Below, piece by piece: positions 49,736 to 60,711 of a stretch of 64,000 nucleotides of DNA; position 1 is the stretch's first letter; every line of letters starts with the position of its first letter. A program made the position numbers and the translations under genes. The notes beneath the pieces were generated by a model, which was not told the DNA's origin, did no database searches, and saw nothing but the letters and a program-made list of their open reading frames with translations. The stretch comes from Raphanus sativus (taxonomy: Eukaryota > Streptophyta > Magnoliopsida > Brassicales > Brassicaceae), in assembly GCF_000801105.2 (NCBI RefSeq), contig NC_079519.1:28371288-28435287 (forward strand), written 5' to 3'.

Positions 49736-51666
49736 ATGGAGAAAAGGAGATCACAAAGAAGCAGCAAGAGTCCTCCTGGAGCTCCAATTTTCCCTAAAAG
49801 CCCACTTGTCTACGAGACTTATAAGTCTGGTTGTGGTTGGAAACTGATTAACTTCTTTGATTTCAGACATGTCAAATCTGGTAATAAGAGACCGAGTTCA
49901 GACAAGAAATTCATGAGAGACTCTGCAGGTTAGTGGTACCAGTAGTGTGTTTCTTGAATCACTTCATGATCTTAGTTTTAAAATTTTGCTTCCTGTTTTC
50001 TGCAGGTAATGTTTATACTAAAAGCCAGCTTGACTTGCTCAAGAGACTTCACGAGAGATGTCAGTGTCATGATGTAAGTTTTTACAAAAAAAAAAATAGT
50101 TTTTGAGTTACCTTTTTGGAAGGAGAAAACTGAATCTCTTGATTTGTTCAGCGGATTGTGGAAGGAGACAAGCCTAAAACGAGGAGAAGATCTTTTAGTT
50201 CTGAAAGAGAAGATGAGAGCTATGAACCAAAACCTGCTCAGGTATTACTAGAGAGGAGCAAGAATCTAAGGAAGGCAACTTCTTTGAATGAAGTTGAGAA
50301 GACAAATGATAAGGACAAGCAAATTGATTTGAATAATGGTAGAGATTGTAAGAAGAAGAGCTCAGAGATTAAACTTCAAGTTCGTGTGAATGAAGCAGCT
50401 GAAACTTTGATCAGTTCCAAGGCAGAGGAGAAAGGAAAAGACCGGTCTAAGCAGTTCATGGAAGCATTAGATATCCTAAGTTCCAACAAAGAATTGTTCA
50501 TTACACTCTTACAAGATCCCAACTCTATCTCGTTGAAGAAAGGTCAAGACTTGGAGAGACCTCATGTGAAGGAACGGCGTGATAAATGTAGTTCAGTGGC
50601 TGATGATTTGGATGAAATTGTTCTGTTGAAGCCTAGACTATCAAGCTCGGCGAGATTGAAACATCTAGCCAAGAAGGTGAAGGTTGTTGTTGGATCTGAC
50701 AACGACAGCAACCGCACAGAAACTAGACCGGAATGTAGCGGTAAAGCTAGAGAAACTGAAGCTTTTGCTGTAAGAAACAGTGATGTTTCTACTAGTACAG
50801 TTGGGTATAGAAGCCCGGAGTCACCGGTGTTTAGGCGCAAGAAACGGGTTGAGTCTGATGTATTCAAGCTAAGCATGGAGAAGGATGTTTTGCCGAGAAG
50901 ATTCTTGGTGGAAAGGCAACCGGAGAGATCAGATTCTTCTCCTATTTATGAAGTTCCTAACGAGTTGAGTAGCTTGCAGATAAAACTCAAAGAGAGAAGA
51001 CAGAAGCTGGAGAAGAGAAGAGAGAGGTTCGAGTTGTGGCCCTTGGACAAGGACCTCGAAGTTTTTGATCCATATCCTCACAACTCCAATGTAAGGTCTC
51101 TCAGCGACGATTGTACAAGTCTAGAGACGATCCATTTAGAAGACAAAACAGTAGAAGAGAAGATTGGAGTAGTATCTTTTGATGATCTTCTAGCGAAAGA
51201 CTCTGTTCATGAGTTTGTGAAGAAAGTTCTTGAAGCTTCAAGACTGAACTGGACTAACCTCATGGCGAGATGCAACGAAGAAACATCACTACTAGACGAG
51301 TTCTCACACGGTAATCACAACAACGGTCAGCTTCTTCTGGTTCTTGATTACACAGACGAGATTCTCCGAGAGATTAACCGTCAAGATATCATCAAGTTCT
51401 GGCCTTTCTTGAGAGTTTCCCTTAGAGAAGATCTTATTCAGGAGACGTTGAGACGTTGTGACTGGAGTTTACTCTGCTGTGACACTCCAAGAACATTGGA
51501 TCAGATCATTGAGGCTGATATGATAAAGCCATCATGTGTTTGGTCGGGTTTTGGGGGTGAAACTGAAGGTGTAGTCTCTGATGTAGTTGAAAATATACTG
51601 CAACGGTTGGTGCTTGACCTTTCTCATGAGCTAAAGAACAATGCCTTGCAGAGTCGATTAATCTGA
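49736..51666 (+). CDS. DUF4378/DUF3741-type protein, TRM-like
   Basis: Three exons: 49736-49928, 50006-50073 and 50152-51666, GT-AG and in phase, 591 residues. The N-terminus is basic (MEKRRSQRSSKSPPGAPIFP), followed by YTKSQLDLLKRLHERCQCHD. The middle is charged and low in complexity, with a short coiled coil at IKLKERRQKLEKRRERFELW. The C-terminal ~200 residues (FVKKVLEASRLNWTNLMARC to the end) form the DUF4378 domain, including WSGFGGETEGVVSDVVENIL. DUF4378 is shared with TON1-recruiting-motif proteins of the cortical microtubule array and with LONGIFOLIA. Arabidopsis AT1G63670 is the likely counterpart, from memory. Precise function unknown; membership in the TRM family is an inference. 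Confidence 0.8.
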
Positions 51667-51786
51667 ATTTATTATGGACTATCCAACATTTTTTTTTTGC
51701 TATGTATAAAAAGAAATTTCATTTCAAGTTGAAAGCTTCTGACTCACTGAAAAGTTTTGACTTTGACCAGTTGGAGATTGTGAGTA

Positions 51787-51823
51787 GACCTGACCTGACC
51801 TGACCTGACCTGACCTGACCTGA
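51787..51823 (+). repeat. GACCT pentanucleotide repeat, seven units
   Basis: Seven perfect GACCT units lie about 120 bases past the stop codon of the DUF4378 gene, probably in its 3' UTR or just beyond. Confidence 0.9.
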
Positions 51824-52173
51824 ATCATCTGGTATTTTAATTTGAACTATTCAGTTTTATCTAATATTTTACCGAAACACCAATTTTTTTTTAGATATCT
51901 CAAATTATTCTTAAAATCCAAATAGAATTAAACCATTTTTTTCTGTGTATTAACCTTATTCTTACTAGAATTGAACTGAACTTAAATTCTTAAATATTTG
52001 AATAATTTCTTATCTCTCTATATCTTCTTTGGGTCAACAATTATCTCTCTATATCCAAAAATTCAAAAAAAAAGAAAAAAAAAAACAGAATCGAAAAAAA
52101 AACGAATGCGTAATACTTAAAATGTGGGGCACAAAAATTCAAACATTTGTTTAAAGTACCAATAGAGTGAGAA

Positions 52174-52240
52174 AAACCCTAGTTTCCATCTTCTTTATAA
52201 ACCCTCCCCTCAAAGCCTCACTCCCCACCATAAACCCTAA
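52174..52240 (+). promoter_or_regulatory. Telo-boxes and TATA of GMP synthase
   Basis: AAACCCTA (52174-52181), TTTATAAACC (52194-52203) and AAACCCTAA (52232-52240) lie within 110 bases of the ATG. Telo-boxes mark genes that are active in dividing cells, including nucleotide synthesis and translation genes. The TATA match is good. Confidence 0.6.
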
Positions 52241-52280
52241 TAAATCTCCATTTCATATCCTCAAACCTCAATCCCCTCCA

Positions 52281-54762
52281 ATGGAAACCCCAACGATGAA
52301 GCCGGACACAGTCCTAATCCTGGACTTCGGGTCCCAATACACCCACCTCATCACCCGCCGCATCCGCTCCCTCAACGTCTTCTCCCTCGTCCTCAGCGGC
52401 ACCTCCTCCCTCAATCAAATCTCCTCCCACAACCCCCGCGTCGTCATCCTCTCCGGCGGCCCCCACTCCGTCCACGCCCCCGACGCCCCAGCTTCCCCGA
52501 CGGCTTCATCGAGTGGGCCGAGACCAACAGCGTTCGCGTCCTGGGGATCTGCTACGGGCTGCAGCTCGTCGTGCAGAAGCTCGGCGGGGTTGTGGTGGAA
52601 GGGGAGAGTAAGGAGTATGGGAAGATGGAGATTGAGGTGAAGGTTGGTGGGAGTGAGATTTTTGGGAAAGGGAAGGTTGGTGAGAAGCAGGTTGTTTGGA
52701 TGAGTCATGGTGATGAGGCTGTTGAGGTTCCTGATGGGTTTGAGGTTGTCGCGAGGAGTTCTCAGGGTGCTGTTGCTGCTCTGGAGAATCGGGAGAGGAT
52801 GATTTATGGTTTGCAGTATCATCCTGAGGTATTAAGATTCTTGTTGAATCATGAAAGTTTGAATCTTTAGCTTAATGAACCTCATGAGACTTGGGAAGAA
52901 ATTGAAAAAGTTTAAGACTTTTTAATGATTAATCGGTAAAGTTTGTTTTTTTTACAATGGTTTAGTGGTCCACTTAAGTTAGTTAAGTTGATGTGCTGTG
53001 GCTTGTGAAGCATCGGTTAGAGTTTGGATGATGAAAGTCTGTATCTTTCACATTTTAGTTGTTAGTTCATATCTTAAAGCATCTCAAGAGACTTGGGGGC
53101 ATTTATCCTTTCATCATGTAAGTAAAAAAAAAGTGAGACTTTTGTTGATGTGGTGGGAGTTGTTAATTTCTAGATTTATTAAATTGTTTTCTGTTGGATT
53201 TTTTTTTGAAGGTGACACATTCACCAAAAGGGATGGAGACGCTTAAGCACTTCCTATTTGATGTGTGTGGGGTATCTGCGGACTGGAAAATGGAGGATCT
53301 GATGGAGGAAGAGATCAAAGTGATTAACAATACCGTTGCAGCTGATGAACACGTCATCTGCGCTTTGTCTGGTGGTGTGGACTCTACTGTTGCCGCAACT
53401 CTTGTTCACAAGGCAATTGGAGATAGGCTTCATTGCATCTTTGTTGACAACGGGCTGTTAAGGTCAGAGAAGACGCAATTTTTTTTCATTATGTTTTAAG
53501 CACTTTGAATGCCTGTTTTGATTAAGTTGAGGAAGGGTCCTTTTTGTAGGTATAAGGAGCAAGAACGTGTGATGGATACTTTTCAGAGAGACTTGCATCT
53601 ACCTGTTACTTGTGTTGACGCATCTGAGCGGTTTCTGAGTGAACTCAAAGGCGTAGTGGATCCAGAGACCAAGAGGAAGATAATCGGAAAGGAGTTTATC
53701 AACATCTTCGATCAGTTTGCCCAGGAGTTGGAGAAGAAGCATGGGAAGAAACCGGCGTTTCTAGTTCAAGGGACTCTGTACCCTGATGTGATTGAGTCGT
53801 GCCCTCCCCCCGGTACTGACAGGACTCATTCTCACACCATCAAGAGTCATCATAACGTAGGAGGTCTCCCTAAAGACATGAAACTGAAGCTCATTGAACC
53901 ACTCAAGCTTCTCTTCAAAGACGAGGTGTGTTTTAACTATCCTCCTTCTTTGTTTGACTACAGTTTGTTTGATCGTGTGTTTGTGCAATAAAGGTCCGTG
54001 AGCTGGGAAGAATCTTGAACGTTCCCGTAGGATTCTTGAAGCGTCACCCGTTCCCTGGTCCAGGGCTCGCTGTTAGAGTCTTGGGGGATGTTACTCAAGG
54101 AAACGCCCTTGAGGTTCTTCGTCAGGCAAGTTTATTTAAAACCTTTAAGCTGGAACATTTACTCTCAGCAGTTGTCCGTTTACCAAACTCATTTTCTGGT
54201 CCTTTTTTCGCGGTTTATATCAGGTTGATGAGATATTCATCCAATCAATCAGAGATGCTGGTCTATATGATTCGATCTGGCAAGCTTTTGCAGTGTTCTT
54301 GCCTGTAAGATCAGTTGGAGTCCAAGGTGACAAGAGAACACATTCTCATGTGGTTGCTCTTCGCGCAGTTACAAGCCAAGATGGAATGACTGCAGATTGG
54401 TAAAGCTTCTCACTTTTCTTTATAACCGATTCCTATAGAAACCGTTTGGCCTTTGCTACTTGTGTTGATGTGAATACTTGATAGCTGGTTCTTAAGACAT
54501 CTTTGACTATCTGTGGTGTCATTTTTAAGTCTTCTTTATTGGTTTGTGTTCAGTGCTAGTCATTTTTGTTGTTGCAGTGAAAAGGCAAACGCAGTTTTTT
54601 AGTGTGGCATTGTACTGAGATTGGTAAATGTTTTGCAGGTTCAATTTTGAGCACAAGTTTCTGGATGATGTTTCCCGGAAAATCTGCAATAGTGTTCAAG
54701 GAGTAAACCGTGTGGTTCAAGACATTACATCAAAGCCTCCTTCAACGATCGAATGGGAATAA
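52281..54762 (+). CDS. GMPS: GMP synthase (glutamine-hydrolysing), frameshifted in exon 1
   Basis: Six exons: 52281-52828, 53212-53462, 53550-53925, 53994-54125, 54224-54399 and 54639-54762. The N-terminal glutamine amidotransferase domain starts [20 protein letters not shown]; its Cys lies in GICYGLQL and its His/Glu in GLQYHPE. The ATP-pyrophosphatase domain has the P-loop ALSGGVDST, and the C-terminal dimerisation part includes [16 protein letters not shown]. The enzyme converts XMP, glutamine and ATP to GMP. As given, the CCCC run at 52486-52489 is one base short: the frame leaves the family at DAP and resumes in another frame at [10 protein letters not shown]. All later exons stay in phase if one base is counted back, giving 535 residues (Arabidopsis about 534). 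Intron 4 begins GC, not GT. Either a base-call error or a real null allele; it cannot be decided here. Confidence 0.9.
54126..54223 (+). other. GC-AG intron in GMP synthase
   Basis: The exon ends CGTCAG and is followed by GCAAGTTT. The acceptor TATATCAG precedes GTTGATGAG. The junction Gln-Val-Asp-Glu keeps the protein family's sequence. GCAAGT is the consensus of the rare GC donor class. Confidence 0.85.
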
Positions 54763-57700
54763 AAGAATCAGATCAATTTGGGTTTGTTTTGTTTATTGAT
54801 ATCCGCAAATTTTTAGAGACCATTTAAAACGATTGTTGTGGTCACCACTCACCCATCATCTACCATTGATGCTTATTACTATTACGAGCGGAATATAGTT
54901 TTCTGAAAAAATATTTATTGATCTAAAACTTGAGTTAACAAACAAGCCTTAATCAAATCCAGTCCGACCAATTAGAGGATCAAAACAATTTTTTAGTGAT
55001 TGATGTTATATTTTTATTGGTTGTTTTTACTTTTTTCAGTGCTAAACCAAATAAAAGCGAAAAAAGAGTCGCAGTGTCGTGCCAGCATTTTAAAGGCCTT
55101 TTTTTCTTTAACAACATATGATTTAAAGAAAGGCTTCAGGCCAAGAGTTATATAAATAAAAGAGAGAGGTTTTGGCCAGATAGTCTGCCAGCCCATTTTC
55201 TCTTGAAACAAACGAAAAGCAATAGAAAGAAAAACGATGAAAAAGCGATTCGATGTCCGACAAAACGTCGATATATCCGCTTGTTTGTAACTATATTTTG
55301 AAAATAATTATATGAAACATATTTTTTAGGGATTAAGTACTAATATGTGATTCTTATGAAAATATAATTAACGTAGTAAAAATATTATTTTATTAATAAT
55401 AAGAATCCAAAAGAATATCTTAGAAATTTGTATTTTCATCCTAAAAAATTGTTTAGGTTCTTATAAATTGTCAAAAGATGTGTTTTTCCATTATAAAAAT
55501 TACAAAAAATATTTTCGTCTAAAGATAAGTTTTTTTCCTTTTAAAAGTTACATAGAGTTGTCAAAAATATCTAAAGATTTGGTTATCATAAAATTACATA
55601 AGTTTTAAGGAATTCTTCTTTCATTTATTTTCATACTTTTTAAATGCCTTTGTAAATGATTCTGAAAGTTGTCTAAAATTTTAAGTAATTCAGTTTCTTG
55701 GATAATTTAATTATTTTATAATATTATATAAATAAAATTAAATATATAGTTTTAACATTGTACGTCTACGGTTTATAATATCCTAGTTTGGTGTAGGCTT
55801 TTTAGTCTGGCTCGGTTGCATTTATTCATTTTAGGTTAGATGCTCATACATCTTTAGACAATTATTTATTAATAAATACGTATTAAAGAAATGTAAACTA
55901 AGAACAATCACTTATACATATGCATAAAAGTGTTGTAGTGAAATATTTTAAATTCTGCCTTTGAAGTATATTGTAAGGGTATCTTTTAAAAATACCTCTT
56001 CAAAATATCAAAAATTGTGACTATTTAACAAGAACCTTGAAAACTATAAATAGTTTGAAGTTATCCCTTGTAAATCTTTCATAATATTATTCAAATGTCT
56101 AAAATCAAAAAAGTTTGTGCAGTCAAATACTTAGGCTTTGATTGATACAACTGATGAAGAAGTAGTAGAAATATACTGTAAAAATAGTATGTTGCAGAAA
56201 CTATATGCTCTCGTTAAAATTTTTAATAAAGTAATTGGTAGAGAAATATCAGTATACAATTTCAAAATTATCGTAAAAATTAGAATATAATATATTTATT
56301 TTAAAATATATATATATATATATTAAACTATAATAATATATTTGTTATTAATAATGAAACTTATTTAATTATATAAAATAAATTGAATTAATTTTAAAAT
56401 GTGAAATATTATTATTAAAAAATAAATATAAAAATATTTTTGATATAAAATAAATTTTGATATTATTAAATAAATAAATAAATTATATATAATTTATATA
56501 CAAATTATCATTATTTATTGATTGGTAGGGTAGTAAATGATTAATATATAATATTATCATAAAAATTAATATATGACATATAATTTATAATATAGATATG
56601 TTTATTTTATAATATACAATATAAAATATATATTATTTTATGTTTTATTAAATATACTGAATGATATGTGTAATTATATAAATTATGTTATATTTTAAAT
56701 GTGAAATATTGTTCTTTAAAAAAAAATATATTTAATCAAATATTTTATTTTAAAAGCACAAATTTATCTTTTTAATTATGAAAATACTTTTTATTAATAA
56801 ATAAAACTAAATTAATTATATATAATTATTTTAATTTTTTATGTATTCTAACTGTATATGTGTTAGTAAAAGCTCCATATGAAAGCATTAAGTAAATAAA
56901 ATTTGCGGGACATTAGCATCTTATAAATGTTTTAACTTAAATATTTTTTAATAAATATTGATCGGATAATAATGAGCATAATCTTTATGTTAATGTTCCG
57001 CCAATCAAGTTTTTGCAATCGCTTGCAAGATATCTTTTTTTCTGTTACAAAGCTTGCAAGATATCCGAATGAACAATGTCAACAAAAAGTGATAGCTATA
57101 TTATTTGTGTTTGGTTACAAAAAGTCCTAGACTATTTAATGAATTCATTAGTCTCAGTTTTCGTCTATTAGATGATAATCTGACAATAATTTAATTCATT
57201 TGTTGATATAACTATTATATTTTCTTAATGAAGCAATAGTTGAAATAAAGTTTAATTATGTATTAACAAGAAAATCTTAAAAATTATTTTAAATTTGGAG
57301 AAAATGAAAAATTAATAAACATTGACGTAGAGAATTTCTACAGAAGTTTCATAAAACAAGACTTCTATAAAAGTTTTTTATATGTTATTTTTGTAATTGT
57401 AAATTTACAAAAAAACTTCTATAGAGCAGATTTCTAAAAAATATATTCATTTATATATATTGGCTTACTTATCTAATAAGCATGTTAGTTTTGTAAATTG
57501 TTGAAGTTTTACAGATATTTGATTTTTTAATAGAAATCTTCTATTAAAATATACAAAATAGTCAATCGCAAAATTAACCTAGTATTAACTAGAAGAAGGC
57601 TTCCCCAGCACGAAAACCTTGAACCCGTGAGATGCTTTACTTAATTTCTTCAAACACTCGAAACTTCACCACAGAAAATACCTATTCATTATTGACAAAA

Positions 57701-58408
57701 AAATCAAGAACTTGAGTGACTCCAATAATCTCACCAATTTTGTAATTAGAATGTTGAGCTTTTGGGATAAAATTAGTGAGAAAATGAAAGAGAAATGTTT
57801 GTGTATATCTCGATTTTAAGTGCATTTAAAATTTTGAAATTGAATGTTCATGGTGTTTTCGGTGTATTGATGACAATGACAATATTGTACTTGACGAAAA
57901 TGAGGATAATTGAGTAAACCATTCATTTCAAAAAAACAAAAAAAAATAATGATACTTTCGTGAATAATTTAAACTTCTAGAATAAATAGTGCAAAATGAA
58001 AATTTTAAAAATAAAAACACAAGTTACATTTGTATTTAACTTCAAGTTTTAGGTCATATAATCATAACTCCCTAAATTTATATATATTAAAGATGTTAAG
58101 GATGAGTTATAACTAACTCTGTTCATGTGTTTTGTGTAAGTTTACTGTATATATGTTGTGTCAGTCATATTTATGTATGTTATAACTAGAATTATACATG
58201 ATATATGCAGGTTTGCACAATTTTAATTTATGCTTGATAATCGGATTTGTACCTTTTTTATGTAGGATGTTCCGAGTAGTGGTCCTTAGTCTTTTCTCCC
58301 TAGCCTTAGAATCGTTTTCAATCATATTTATCACCCTTGTTTTCCCTTAAAATGAAACAATGATAATGTAACACTCTAGCAGTAACTCTAACCAGTTGAA
58401 CCAAATGT
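54763..58408. other. AT-rich gene-free interval
   Basis: About 3.6 kb without recognisable genes. The stretch at 56270-56850 is almost pure A/T. A slightly richer patch at 57590-57760 has no ORF of note. Confidence 0.5.
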
Positions 58409-58632
58409 TTTTTTTTATCGAAACCAAATATTTTTTTTTTGTTAACCAGGAGGTTCAAGTACTATCTGGAGTTCTGGACATTGTCCGAATCGTAATCCAC
58501 TCAAGGCACGGCTAAGACCGGGTTCTGCTCCCAACTTTATTCGAACCCGTGGATCTTTCCTTGGACTTACATAAATGCCTTTGGTAACAAAAAAAAGATC
58601 AACCACTAGACCAACTAAGTGTTGGTTAAACC
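58409..58632 (-). mobile_element. tRNA-derived SINE, minus strand
   Basis: On the minus strand it begins near AACCAACACTTAGTTGGTCT with an A-box-like TGGTCTAGTGGTTGA, then a B box GGGTTCGAATA about 70 bases on, and ends in A-rich tails (T runs at 58409-58417 and 58431-58440 on the plus strand). ACCAAATGT at the left and ACCCAATGT at the right may be a decayed target duplication. It resembles the S1/SB SINE group of Brassica. Confidence 0.65.
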
Positions 58633-58779
58633 ACACCCAATGTATTTTGGCTCGAACTTATACATAACATGAGACTTGTATCATAGACTAAGATTGGATA
58701 TACACATGCTATACAGTCTAACTTATACATGATATAGTTGTATCGTTATGCATGTTACATTTTAAGTTTTACATATTAA

Positions 58780-58811
58780 CTAGATTTTGACCCGCGCTTT
58801 TGAAGCGCGGA
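58780..58811 (-). mobile_element. Helitron 3' terminus, minus strand
   Basis: On the minus strand the hairpin CCGCGCTT/AAGCGCGG is followed by GTCAAAATCTAG and host T (58779 is A on the plus strand). This is a clear Helitron right end. The 5' terminus is not found in the window, so the element extends rightward to an unknown point or is truncated. Confidence 0.65.
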
Positions 58812-59100
58812 ATATTTTACGATGAAAAATTTCACTAATAATTTAACAAATATTTTGGTAAATTTTAAAGAGTGTGTATTTAAAATATTTTTGCATTTAA
58901 ACCAGTATTTTTAAATTCAACCCGATTGTGATTATACGGTTAATCCGGAGATCTGACAATTCAATTTATGTTTTTAAAAATATTCATATTAGAAAATCAC
59001 TAAAATCCGAGACTAACCGATTGAACTGATGGATGACCGATATGTAATCTAATTGAATTTAAATTGTAATAGCTTCATAATTTGTAATCTAATAATCGAA

Positions 59101-59147
59101 ATTTTAAAGTTCACTATTTTGCAATTTATGATAGTAAACTTTAAAAT
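59101..59147. repeat. Hairpin inside the duplication
   Basis: ATTTTAAAGTTCACTAT and ATAGTAAACTTTAAAAT are inverted copies with one mismatch, separated by 13 bases. The same hairpin appears at about 62414-62460 in the other copy. Confidence 0.75.
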
Positions 59148-59214
59148 TATGACGTTTCTACAAAATTTTAAAGAGAAAATGATAGATATAAAATAACTAA
59201 GATTAATTATTGTG

Positions 59215-59365
59215 TTATTTGGAAACATTGATAGTATTATAAAAATATATTGTTTGGAAACATTGATAGTAGTATAAAGAAATAAATATATTGTTTGGAA
59301 ACATTGATAGTAGTATAAAGAAATAAGTATATTATTTGGAAACATGGATAGTAGTATAAAGAAAG
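59215..59365 (+). repeat. ~41-bp minisatellite, four units
   Basis: TTTGGAAACATTGATAGTAG with a short A/T tail occurs four times at spacings of about 36-42 bases. The fourth unit has CATGGATAG in place of CATTGATAG. The same four-unit array is at about 62529-62680. Confidence 0.85.
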
Positions 59366-59554
59366 AAACATAAAGTGATTTAATGTATGTTTAACTATAA
59401 AGTATAAATGTGTATTTAATTTAAAAACTTACAAAATAAATATTAGGTCCAACAGAATGTTTCTGTTTTAATAAGATCGATTACTGAGTTTATACAACTT
59501 AATTGGAATAGTTATTAACATATTGCCTTATTTACATATACCCGTTGGATTCAT

Positions 59555-59730
59555 ACGTTTTGTTGCTTAACCAATAAAAAGGTTTCATGTGCTTAGATCT
59601 CTTGTGATACCATACGAAATCCAAGTACAATCCAATTTCTTTACGTTTTGTTGCTTAACCAATAAAAAGGTTTCATGTGCTTAGATCTCTTGTGATACCA
59701 TACGAAATCCAAGTACAATCCAATTTCTTG
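59555..59730 (+). repeat. Two tandem 88-bp units
   Basis: ACGTTTTGTTGCTTAACCAA starts at 59555 and again at 59643, and the two units match through TCCAATTTCTT. The pair is also present at 62867 and 62955. Confidence 0.9.
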
Positions 59731-59884
59731 TGCTTAGATTTTCTTCCTTCTTTTTATGGAAAAAGTTCATGTTAACGCATGTTCAATTTCTCAAAGCGTT
59801 AGATGCAATTATTTGAAATGACTTTACTTCTTTTTTAATAAGGCATTGTGGACAAACACTTTTCTAGCAGCTTTGGACCACCAA

Positions 59885-59887
<3 letters not shown>

Positions 59888-59925
<38 letters not shown>
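59888..59925. repeat. TA microsatellite
   Basis: An uninterrupted (TA)n run of about 38 bases. The matching run in the other copy (63199-63219) is about 16 bases shorter. Confidence 0.85.
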
Positions 59926-59928
<3 letters not shown>

Positions 59929-60189
59929 CAACTTTTTTCCAGTGGCGTTAGATGCAATTTTTTTTTTTCCAAAAAATACCAAAAGAATATCGAGATGGAA
60001 TGGAAGCCTATTTAGTGGAGTGATTTAACTAAAGATTCCCCAATGATTCTCCATCAGGAAGTCTGAATTTCAAGTTTAGAAAAAGATAAAATTATGTGAA
60101 TTTTTGAAAAAACTATTTATAAAAGATCTGTATTATGGCATAAAAAATACTGTCAAGCGTAGATTTCATATGGTAATTCAGATGATGCA

Positions 60190-60360
60190 AACCAAGCGCT
60201 TGTATCTTGGTGGTAAAGGAGGTACAGCTGTCTGTCCGCCATCCGGGTTCGAATCTTGGCCATAACGGATTTAACACCCATTCTGTTGGAGCGCTGGACC
60301 CCTTTCGGAGGGATAGTTGGGAAATGTGACTGCCCAAATACCAGAGTTATAAAAAAAAAA
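60190..60360 (+). mobile_element. tRNA-derived SINE with target duplication
   Basis: 171 bases. The A box resembles TGGTGGTAAAGG (60208-60219) and the B box is GGTTCGAATC (60246-60255). The tail is ten A's (60351-60360). Flanks TCAGATGATGCA (60178-60189) and TCAGATGATACA (60362-60373) are a 12-base target duplication with one change. It would be copied by pol III and moved by LINE machinery. Confidence 0.85.
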
Positions 60361-60711
60361 CTCAGATGATACAATAAATCTTCATAAGATATGTCGAATT
60401 GTCGGCTGTAAAGTCGTATGTATTATTTCATAGTTTTGTAATAACATAATTATGAAGTGTTTAAAAAAATATAGATATAGAACTATCTTCAATCTATTTA
60501 TATTTGAGAAAATTGTTTTTAGGCTAAAAATGATAACTATGTCCTAATATGCTAATTTTTATTTTGTACCATTTTTTCTCTAATACTCTTTAGTATTATT
60601 CAAAATAAATCAAATAAATAGATTAACAAATTAAAAAAAATCAAAAATAACTACTAATAAAATACCTATATCAACTTATTAGTATTTTTTCCAATTCTAA
60701 ATATGTTTAAA

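Larger units (their letters stand above)
58990..60711 (+). repeat. Large direct duplication, left copy
   Basis: Begins near AAAATCACTAAAATCCGAGA and is matched almost base for base by 62303-64000. It contains a hairpin (59101-59147), a ~41-bp minisatellite (59215-59365), two 88-bp tandem units (59555-59730), a TA microsatellite and a SINE (60190-60360). Its right limit is unknown, because the partner copy runs off the window. Confidence 0.9.

Noticed and set aside
58442..58636. 64-residue minus-strand ORF
   Set aside because: It is the SINE body read as protein.
59049..59345. 98-residue minus-strand ORF with repeated FPNN words
   Set aside because: It is the reverse reading of the minisatellite; the same false frame appears in the second copy.
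60190..60260. A true tRNA gene
   Set aside because: A- and B-box-like words are present, but no cloverleaf can be drawn, and the poly-A tail and target duplication mark a SINE.
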